DNA from: Acidobacteriota bacterium
GTDB taxonomy: Bacteria; Acidobacteriota; Blastocatellia; Pyrinomonadales; Pyrinomonadaceae
Direction: 5' to 3'
Assembly (NCBI GenBank): GCA_018269075.1
Contig: JAFDVJ010000083.1
Location: 1 to 54,751 of the forward strand
DNA: 54,751 nt
The first letter of the stretch is position 1, and each line of letters starts with the position of its first letter. Both the position numbers and the translations under genes were made by a program. The notes under the pieces were generated by a model that was not told where the DNA came from, searched no databases, and saw only the letters and a list, made by a program, of their open reading frames with translations. This document shows, one piece after another, positions 41,438 to 48,304 of this stretch.

Positions 41438-43714
41438 TCATTCAGTTTTTTCGGCAGCTCCGAGCAGCCGCGCGAGCAGCGGCAAAACCATCGCGGCGCG
41501 TTCGCGGTCGAAATCCTCCGTGTCGACGTCCGCCGATCCGGTGTTTCCGGCGGCGATCCCGCTCTTGATCTTGCCGCCGATCTGCCGGCGTTCGGGCGCG
41601 TGAAAGGTCGCGAACGTCCGGCGCAGGAGCGGCAGAATTCGGATGAAAACGTCTTCGTTGAGGCTTTTCACCCAGTCGTCGAGAATCTTCAGCAGCAGCT
41701 CGTTGTGCAGCAGGATCAGCCCGCTGCCGCGCAGGAAGCCCTCGAGCCACCCGGCCGCCGCGTCCGGATCGACCGCCGTCGAGAGCGCGAGATTAATCCG
41801 CCGCGCGGTCTCGTCGGCCGTGAAATGACGCTTGTCGAAGAGCAGCCGGACGGCCCGGCCCCGGACCAGACCGTTGAGACTTTCGGCGTCGGCGAGCCGG
41901 CGCAGAACCTCGCGCCACGCGTCGTGAAGCTCGTCGTCCTGCAAAAGCGAGATCGCGCCGTCGGTCTTGATCATCCGGTCGAGCATCGCGGCCGCCGCTT
42001 CGTCGTCGAGCGCGGCCGAAGCGTTCGGCAGACCGATGCAGATGCGCGTGACGAGCCCGTCGACGACCTTTTCGACCGCGCCGGCGTCGGTCTTGCGGAC
42101 GTTGCCGTAACGCAAAACGTCGGCGAGCGGCGGGAGCGCGTCCATCATCGCCGGCACGTCGCTCGAAACGGCCGTTTTCGCTTCGAGCGCGATCATCAGA
42201 AAATCGACCGCGTCGGGCAGATCGGCGAGCAGCACGCGTTCGACGAGCGCCGTCAGATCGGCGAGCTCCTCGGCTTCGGCGGCCGTCCGGCGGATCTTGT
42301 TCGTCGCCGCCGAGACGATCGAATTGCCCCAGACGCTGGCCTCGATCAGCCCGATCTCGAGATCGGGCCGCCAGCCGACCCACCACGATTCCTTGAACGT
42401 GCCCTTGCCGCTCGTCCGCTGCGGCCGGCCCCAGTCGACTTCGAGCAGGTTGAGCCGGTGGAGCAGCTGACTGCGTTCGAGATCGTTCGGTTTGCGGAGA
42501 TCGAGCTCGACCGTTTTGTGCGCGGCTTCGGGCGGGAACCGGAGCCGTTTCTGCGCGGACTGCAGATCGCGCTGCAGCGGCACGGCCGGCGTTTCCGGCG
42601 GGACGCGGCCGATCCGCTCGCCGACGATCAGTTTTTCGCCGATCAGCCGGAGCGGCGCGTCGTCGCCGAAGCATAAAACCGTCCGGACGGCGTCCGCCAG
42701 CTCGTTCAGCCCGACCGCCGACAGGCCGCGCATCACGGCGAGGCTTTCGGTCAGCCGGACGGCCTCGATGACGCTCGCCGACGAGGCTTCGATGTCCTGT
42801 TCGCGCAGCAGCGCCGCGACCCGCGCGAGCCAGTGCGAGGCGATCCGCCGCGGATTTTTCCAGATCTGATGATAAAACTCCGGCGAAGCGATTCCCGCGC
42901 CGTAGCCGCTCGCGGTCGCCAAACGATTGTAGGTGTAGGGAATCCACGTCGCCGCGAGCTTTGTCTGCGGAAGCCGGGCGAAACGCTCGCGGTCGTTTTC
43001 GAAGCGCGCCGGATCGGCGAGCCGCGGCGCGTGCCACGCGCCGCAGACGACGGCGATGTTTTCGAAGCCCTCGCGCGCGGCGCGGCGGATTTCCTCGCGC
43101 ATAAAGGCCTCGCGCAGCTCGTCGCGTTCGGATTCGGCGTTCGATTCCTCTTTTTCGGCCTCCTCGCGGAGCGCCGTCATCAGCTCGAGGATGCCTTCGA
43201 AAAGCTCTCCGGGCACCGCCGCGCCGCGCGTTTCGACGAGGTTTTCCCACCAGATCTCGCCGTCGTCGAAACCGGCGGCTTCGGCCGCGAACTGCAAGGG
43301 ATCAGTGCGGATTTCGGATTTCGGATTTCGGATTTCGGATTGTTCGTCGGGCAGCGAATCCGTTTCCTGTTGATCGATATTGATGGACGGAACGGCGTCG
43401 AGCAGTTGATAGCTTTGCGGGAGGTCGATGAAGCGGACCGGGATTTTGGTTTTGAGGGCGAATTTTATCGCCTGCCATTCGGGCGAGAATTCGGCGAACG
43501 GGTAATAGACGGCGCGGCGCGGGTCGTCGGGCGCGTAGATCAGGACGGCGACCGGCGGCGCGAGTTTTTTGTGGGCGGCGAGCGGGATCAGCTCGTTCGC
43601 TTCGGGCGGGCCTTCGATCAGCACGACGTCCGGCCGGAGCGCGCCGAGCGCCTGCCGGACGCTTCGCGCCGAACCGCAGCCGTGATGTCTGATGCCGTGA
43701 ATCGTCAGTTTCAT
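41438..43714 (-). CDS. DUF5682 family protein
   Basis: The 758-residue protein begins MKLTIHGIRHHGCGSARSV and VVLIEGPPEANEL, the DUF5682 start. An N-terminal TraB-like part (to about 270) contains IPVRFIDLPQSYQL, EIWWENLVE and ENIAVVCGAWHAPRL. A long helical C-terminal region follows. Its activity is unknown. Residues about 124-135 (QSEIRNPKSEIR) are encoded by five CGAAATC-type heptamers (43308-43341) and look like a repeat inserted in frame. It is fourth in the SWIM-DUF5691-MoxR-DUF5682-VWA operon. AGGAC in the flanking heptamer array may serve as the Shine-Dalgarno. Confidence 0.88.
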   Translation of the reverse strand: MKLTIHGIRHHGCGSARSVRQALGALRPDVVLIEGPPEANELIPLAAHKKLAPPVAVLIYAPDDPRRAVYYPFAEFSPEWQAIKFALKTKIPVRFIDLPQSYQLLDAVPSINIDQQETDSLPDEQSEIRNPKSEIRTDPLQFAAEAAGFDDGEIWWENLVETRGAAVPGELFEGILELMTALREEAEKEESNAESERDELREAFMREEIRRAAREGFENIAVVCGAWHAPRLADPARFENDRERFARLPQTKLAATWIPYTYNRLATASGYGAGIASPEFYHQIWKNPRRIASHWLARVAALLREQDIEASSASVIEAVRLTESLAVMRGLSAVGLNELADAVRTVLCFGDDAPLRLIGEKLIVGERIGRVPPETPAVPLQRDLQSAQKRLRFPPEAAHKTVELDLRKPNDLERSQLLHRLNLLEVDWGRPQRTSGKGTFKESWWVGWRPDLEIGLIEASVWGNSIVSAATNKIRRTAAEAEELADLTALVERVLLADLPDAVDFLMIALEAKTAVSSDVPAMMDALPPLADVLRYGNVRKTDAGAVEKVVDGLVTRICIGLPNASAALDDEAAAAMLDRMIKTDGAISLLQDDELHDAWREVLRRLADAESLNGLVRGRAVRLLFDKRHFTADETARRINLALSTAVDPDAAAGWLEGFLRGSGLILLHNELLLKILDDWVKSLNEDVFIRILPLLRRTFATFHAPERRQIGGKIKSGIAAGNTGSADVDTEDFDRERAAMVLPLLARLLGAAEKTE
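43308..43341. repeat. CGAAATC heptamer array inside the DUF5682 coding sequence
   Basis: About five GATTTCG units lie in the frame of the gene. Because 7 nt and codons combine to 21 nt, the array encodes a heptapeptide word SEIRNPK. Confidence 0.9.
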
Positions 43715-43724
43715 TCGGATAAAA

Positions 43725-43814
43725 GTCCTGAGTCCGTAGTCCTGGGTCCTGAGTCTTAAGTCTTAAGTCATTGTTTCCTTTGACTTAAGACCTAAGACTC
43801 AAGACTTCAGACTA
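43725..43814. repeat. Palindromic heptamer array (GAGTCTT family)
   Basis: GTCCTGA/GTCTTAA units (43725-43769) face TTAAGAC/TCAAGAC units (43782-43814). It fills the gap between DUF5682 and MoxR and runs into the last MoxR codons. Confidence 0.88.
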
Positions 43815-44891
43815 TAAGATCTCCCGGCAGGCGCGGTAGAGATCCTTCCAGCCGTCGCGTTCCTTGACGACGGTTTCGAGATATTCCTGCCAGACGACGC
43901 GGTCCTGCACCGGGTCCTTGACGACCGCGCCGACGACCGACGAGGCCAGATCGTGCGCGTTGAGGACGCCGTCGCCGAAATGCGCGGCGAGCGAGAGGCC
44001 GTTGTTGATGACCGAGATCGCTTCGGCCGTGCTCAGCGTGCCGCTCGGGCTCTTGAGCTTGGTCTTGCCGTCGGCGGTCGTCCCGCCGCGCAGCTCGCGG
44101 AAGATCTGGACGACGCGGCGGATCTCGCTCACGGCGGGCGCTTCGGCCGGCAGTTCGAGCGCCTTGCCGAGACTCGCGACGCGCCGTTCGACGATCTCGA
44201 CCTCTTCCTCCATCGTCGCCGGGACGGGCAGGACGACCGTGTTGAAGCGGCGTTTGAGCGCGCTCGACAGCTCGTTGACGCCCTTGTCGCGGTCGTTCGC
44301 CGTCGCGATCAGGTTAAAGCCCTTGACGGCCTGAACCTCGGTGTTGAGCTCGGGAACGGGCAGCGTTTTTTCCGACAGAATCGTGATCAGCGTGTCCTGA
44401 ACGTCGGCCGGCACGCGCGTCAGTTCTTCGAACCGCGCGATCTTGCCGTCTTCCATCGCACGCTTGACCGGGCTGTCGACGAGCGCCGCCGGGCTCGGCC
44501 CCTCGGCGAGCAGCCGCGCGTAGTTCCAGCCGTAGCGGATCGCTTCCTCGCCGGTCCCGGCCGTGCCCTGAATGATCAGCGTCGAATCGCCCGCGACGGC
44601 GGCCGCGAGATGTTCGGAAACCCACGATTTCGCGGTTCCCGGCACGCCGAGCAGGAGCAGCGCGCGGTCGGTCGCGAGCGTCGCGATCGCGATTTCCATC
44701 AGCCGGCGGCTGCCGATGTATTTCGGCGTGATCTCGAAACCGTTTTCGGTCCGGCCGCCGAGCAGGTATTTGGCGACCGCCCACGGCGACAGTTTCCAGT
44801 TCGGCGGCCGCTGTTTGTTGTCCTCGCGGGCGAGCTCGGCGAGCTCTTCGGCGAATTGTCGTTCGGCGTGTTCTCGTAAGACGTTGTTCAT
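43812..44891 (-). CDS. MoxR-type AAA+ ATPase
   Basis: The 359-residue AAA+ protein has Walker A GVPGTAKS (82-89), a Walker B-like segment (KIARFEELTRVPADVQDTLI), sensor 1 (FNLIATANDRDKG), and the Arg-finger region (ALKRRFNTVVLP). Residues 1-60 form a helical extension. MoxR ATPases remodel or load partner proteins with VWA proteins. The start overlaps the DUF5691 stop (ATGA), showing translational coupling. The last codons (EIL) lie at a heptamer array. Confidence 0.92.
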   Translation of the reverse strand: MNNVLREHAERQFAEELAELAREDNKQRPPNWKLSPWAVAKYLLGGRTENGFEITPKYIGSRRLMEIAIATLATDRALLLLGVPGTAKSWVSEHLAAAVAGDSTLIIQGTAGTGEEAIRYGWNYARLLAEGPSPAALVDSPVKRAMEDGKIARFEELTRVPADVQDTLITILSEKTLPVPELNTEVQAVKGFNLIATANDRDKGVNELSSALKRRFNTVVLPVPATMEEEVEIVERRVASLGKALELPAEAPAVSEIRRVVQIFRELRGGTTADGKTKLKSPSGTLSTAEAISVINNGLSLAAHFGDGVLNAHDLASSVVGAVVKDPVQDRVVWQEYLETVVKERDGWKDLYRACREIL

Positions 44892-46468
44892 AATTTTTCC
44901 TCGTTTCGAAAGGCCGCGCGCAATTCGCGGCGAAAGGCGGCGACGGCCGCGAAATCTTCGGCCGAGCGCGCGTAGCCGGGCAGCTTGTCGAGATGCCCGG
45001 CGAGCCGGGCGAGCACTCTTAACTCGAAGTCGGCGAGCTGCCCGACGGCGAAAAGATGGCCGGAATTCAGGACCGGCAGGGCGATGCCGATAAATTCCTT
45101 GCCGATAAATTCCTTGAAGTCCCGAACCTGCGATTCGCGCTCCAGAAAGTTCGATATTTTCAGAGAGAATTCATCGCTCCAGCGCTCTTTGAGCCGATTG
45201 AAAAGCAGGACGGCGAAGTTCCGGTCGAGGCCTGTTTTCGGCTCGCCGTCGAGCAGAATTTCGATCAGGTTTTCGATCTGCGAATGCCGCCAGTCGCGCT
45301 CGATCTGGTTCGAGAGCGTGTAATAATCGTTCTGCCCGCTCTCCGGCAGGACCGCCGCCAGCCATTCCGCGTCGGCGAAATTGAGCGCGGCGGCGCGGAA
45401 TCCGGTCAGCACGGCGTTTTTCCAGTCGGTGTTTTTGGCGGCCTCGACGAGCGTCTCGCGCGGCGCGCCGAAACGCTCTTCCCAGAAACGCGGCGGCACG
45501 GCGTGGAGCAGCTTGACGAGCCGGACGGCTTTTTTACCCAACTCGCGCTCGTTGAGAAAGAGCTCGACGTCGGCGAGCGGATCGCCTTTCGCGTCGCGGT
45601 CGAAATCGGCCGGAAAAACGACCTCGAGCTTCGCTTTCGAGAGAAAACCGCCGGGTTTGTAAACGAGCAGCGCGGCGGCCTCGGCGGCGAGCGTTTCGCG
45701 GAGCGGCGACCCGGGAATCTTCAACAGCAGATTGACGGCGGCGCGGCGCGCGTCGGCGCTCTTGTCGGTCTGCCGGACGCGTTCGAGAAATTCCCCGTCG
45801 GCCGCGTCGAGATTCGTCTTCAAAACTTCGAGAAAGGCGGCGCGGTCTTTGGCGGACTCGGCCGACCAGCCGGCGGCGAGCAGCTCGCGCGCGGCGGCCG
45901 GATCTTCGCGGCGCAGCGCGGCGAGCGCCGCCAGCCGCTCGGCGCGCGCGCCGGTTTCCCATTTCTCGGTTTGATTTTCGGCGGCGACCGCCCACGACCA
46001 GTCGTCGCGGCGGCCCGCGAGCCAGCGGCCGCGCGCGCCCAGGATCGGCACGATAAACGGCCGGAGCTCGCTTTTCGAAGTGCCTTCGTCGAGCGCCGCC
46101 GGCAGAAACGGCGGCGGCAGGACGCGCCCGTTTTCGGCGACGAGTTCGAAAAATTCGCGCAGAACCCGCGAATGATGGCCCGCGAGCATCGCCGCCAGAT
46201 GATTTTCGGAAAGCGGCGGGATCGACGCGCGGGTTTCGTCGCCGGCCGGTTCGGGCGCGGCCCCGGCGTCGGGCGCGGCGGCGATTCCCGAACGAAGATA
46301 CGACCCGAGCACGGCGGCCGCCTTCAACAGCCGCGTCTCGTCGCCGGCCGCGGCGAGCGCGCCGAGCAGATTCGCGACCGCGTCGCCGTCCGCCGGCGGC
46401 GGAAGCTCGAACTTCTGCCGCTCGGTGCCGACGATCGCCGTCGAAATCATTTGCTGCCACAGTTTCAT
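44888..46468 (-). CDS. DUF5691 family protein
   Basis: The protein is 526 residues from MKLWQQMISTAIVGTERQ (ATG at 46468); the longer in-frame start at 46534 would translate a heptamer array. The opening W-x-x-(M/L)-x-x-x-A-x-(V/L)-G-T-x-R is the DUF5691 signature. The rest is alpha-helical with HEAT-like stretches (ARRAAVNLLLKIPGSPLRET). There is no enzyme motif, so a scaffold is likely. It is second in the operon, after the SWIM gene and coupled to MoxR. Confidence 0.85.
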   Translation of the reverse strand: MKLWQQMISTAIVGTERQKFELPPPADGDAVANLLGALAAAGDETRLLKAAAVLGSYLRSGIAAAPDAGAAPEPAGDETRASIPPLSENHLAAMLAGHHSRVLREFFELVAENGRVLPPPFLPAALDEGTSKSELRPFIVPILGARGRWLAGRRDDWSWAVAAENQTEKWETGARAERLAALAALRREDPAAARELLAAGWSAESAKDRAAFLEVLKTNLDAADGEFLERVRQTDKSADARRAAVNLLLKIPGSPLRETLAAEAAALLVYKPGGFLSKAKLEVVFPADFDRDAKGDPLADVELFLNERELGKKAVRLVKLLHAVPPRFWEERFGAPRETLVEAAKNTDWKNAVLTGFRAAALNFADAEWLAAVLPESGQNDYYTLSNQIERDWRHSQIENLIEILLDGEPKTGLDRNFAVLLFNRLKERWSDEFSLKISNFLERESQVRDFKEFIGKEFIGIALPVLNSGHLFAVGQLADFELRVLARLAGHLDKLPGYARSAEDFAAVAAFRRELRAAFRNEEKL

Positions 46469-46477
46469 AGCTTTTTT

Positions 46478-46595
46478 AGTCTTGAGTCTTAAGTCTTGAG
46501 TCTTAAGTCGGTTTAAGCTGCCGGAAAGACTCACGACCCCGGACTCAAGACTCAGGACTCAGGACTCAGGACTCAAGACTCAGGACTCAGGACTT
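46478..46595. repeat. Palindromic heptamer array (GAGTCTT / AGGACTC family)
   Basis: The left arm (46478-46509) faces a long right arm of CAAGACT/CAGGACT units (46538-46595) that touches the stop codon of the SWIM gene. It fills the whole spacer between SWIM and DUF5691. Confidence 0.9.
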
Positions 46596-47930
46596 TCAAA
46601 GTCGGATCGGCTTGCCGTCGCTCCAGACCGTCAGCGGGCGGAGCGTTTCGCCGTCCCATTCCGAAAAAATTGCCGTCGGGCGGTCGCCGCAGACCGCGTC
46701 GAGCTTCCAGAGCGCGGCTTCGTCCGCTTCGAGCGGGAGCAGTTTTCCGGTTTCGTCGCGCAGAAACCACGCCGCGCCGCGCCGGACGGGAACGGCCCGC
46801 CGGATCATCGCCGGAAAGGTTTCGAGCCAGACGTTTTTCGCGAGCGCCGCCGCGTAATCGCCGAGCAGCGCGTCGAAATCGTCGAACGCCGCCAACGCGT
46901 CGAGATTCGCGGCTTCGAAACGCTCTTTGACGAACGCGCGCTGCGGGAAATTGCCGGGATAGAACGCAAGCGCGGCGCGGATCCGCGTGCCGGCCGTGAA
47001 GCCGACGTCGAGCGGCTGGTTCCTGAAGGCGAAATTCAGCACGAGCGCGCGGCGGCCGCTCGTTTCGCCGGCGAGCCAGATTCGCTGGACGCGCAGCTTT
47101 TCCTCTTCGTAAACGCGGATGCCGTGAACCTGCCAGACGTCCTCGATCGTTTCGGCGGCGGTCAGCTCGTCTTCCTTGACCGTGAAGCCGACGGCCGTTT
47201 TGACGTCCGCCCGGACGGCTTCGGGCAGCTCTGCGAGCCGCCGCCAGCTCTCGCAGACGAGATAGAGCCGGCCGATTTGTTCGAGCAGTTTGCCGGCGAG
47301 CCGCTCGCCGTATTTGTCCTTCCGGTAAACGAGGCTCGAAAGATTGCGGACGAGCCGGGCGGCGTTTGGCGACTGCGCGTCGATCAGGCGTTTGGCGGTT
47401 TTTTCCCAGTATTCGGTCGGCTGGTTCTGGGCGGTCGCCAGACCCTGACGGACGAGATCGCCGAGCCAGAGCTCGAGCTCGGCGAGACCGGCGGCGACCT
47501 TCGCTTCGCGGTCGGCGACGCGCTTGAGCCGCGCTTTTTCGCGTTTCGCGTCTTCCTCGGGCGTCGTTTCGGCGGCCGCTTTCTCATTTTTGCGCTCCTC
47601 GGTCGCGGAGCGTTTGGCGAGCCATTCGGCGCAGAAATCGGGCGCGCTTCCTTCTTTGAGCTGGGCGGCGGCGTAGAGCAGAAATAGTCCGAGCCCGTGT
47701 TTGCACGGGAATTTCCGGCTCGGGCAGCTGCATTTGAAGGCCGGTTCGGCGAGCTCGATCGAGACCTGATAGGGAAGCTTGCCGCTGCCCTTGCATTCGC
47801 CCCAGACGGCGCGGTCGTCATAGCCGGAGGAAACCCATTTGGCGGGCGACGCGAGCCCGCGTCCGGCCTTGACCGACGATTCGTCGGGAGCCTGCGCGAT
47901 CACTTGTTCGGAAGTCCAGCTTATCGGCAT
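46596..47930 (-). CDS. SWIM zinc-finger protein
   Basis: The 444-residue protein has the SWIM motif C67-x-C69-x6-C76-x-H78 (CSCPSRKFPCKH) inside the usual YQVSIELAEPAFKC and GLGLFLLYAA context. A charged coiled-coil-like segment follows at about 115-160 (EERKNEKAAAETTPEEDAKR), then a large helical domain. SWIM fingers bind DNA or proteins. It is the first gene of the five-gene operon. The Shine-Dalgarno is weak. Confidence 0.9.
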   Translation of the reverse strand: MPISWTSEQVIAQAPDESSVKAGRGLASPAKWVSSGYDDRAVWGECKGSGKLPYQVSIELAEPAFKCSCPSRKFPCKHGLGLFLLYAAAQLKEGSAPDFCAEWLAKRSATEERKNEKAAAETTPEEDAKREKARLKRVADREAKVAAGLAELELWLGDLVRQGLATAQNQPTEYWEKTAKRLIDAQSPNAARLVRNLSSLVYRKDKYGERLAGKLLEQIGRLYLVCESWRRLAELPEAVRADVKTAVGFTVKEDELTAAETIEDVWQVHGIRVYEEEKLRVQRIWLAGETSGRRALVLNFAFRNQPLDVGFTAGTRIRAALAFYPGNFPQRAFVKERFEAANLDALAAFDDFDALLGDYAAALAKNVWLETFPAMIRRAVPVRRGAAWFLRDETGKLLPLEADEAALWKLDAVCGDRPTAIFSEWDGETLRPLTVWSDGKPIRL

Positions 47931-47967
47931 TCGGGTGTCGTGAAAAAATGTTTGACGATTGAGTTAA

Positions 47968-48118
47968 CCTGAGTCTTAAGTCTTGAGTCCTGAGTCTTGA
48001 GTCCGTTTTCGACCGCGGACGTTTTCCGTTCCGAACGGAGATCTCACGCGATAAAGCGGGTCGATTTCGTGATCGGCGAAATTATCGAGCGACTTTTGAC
48101 TCTAGACTTAAGACTCAC
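47968..48118. repeat. Palindromic heptamer array with about 90-bp spacer (GAGTCTT family)
   Basis: Left arm 47968-48004 (GAGTCTTAAGTCTTGAGTCC...), right arm 48097-48118 (TGACTCTAGACTTAAGACTC). Confidence 0.8.
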
Positions 48119-48222
48119 CACTCGGATTGAGTTATTTCTTCTGTTAAAAACGTTTCGCAAACTCGCCGGCGCGAGTTTCCGGCAATCCATTATAGAGAAT
48201 ATTGCGGTGTTTCACAATAGTT

Positions 48223-48304
48223 TAGTCGAGAGTCGAGAGTCGAGAGTCGAGAGTCAAAGGTTTTCCCCGGACTCTCCACTCTCTACTCTCCACTCTCCAC
48301 TCTT
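48223..48304. repeat. Palindromic heptamer array (GTCGAGA / ACTCTCC family)
   Basis: Four to five GTCGAGA units (48223-48255) face ACTCTCC/ACTCTCT units (48270-48304). The right arm touches the stop codon of the histidine kinase gene (48305). Confidence 0.88.

Larger units (their letters stand above)
47931..48304. other. Intergenic region made largely of palindromic arrays
   Basis: No gene is present. Two arrays (47968-48118 and 48223-48304) take up most of the interval. The SWIM operon promoter should lie further downstream on the + axis or within 47950-48220, but none is clear. Confidence 0.6.
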
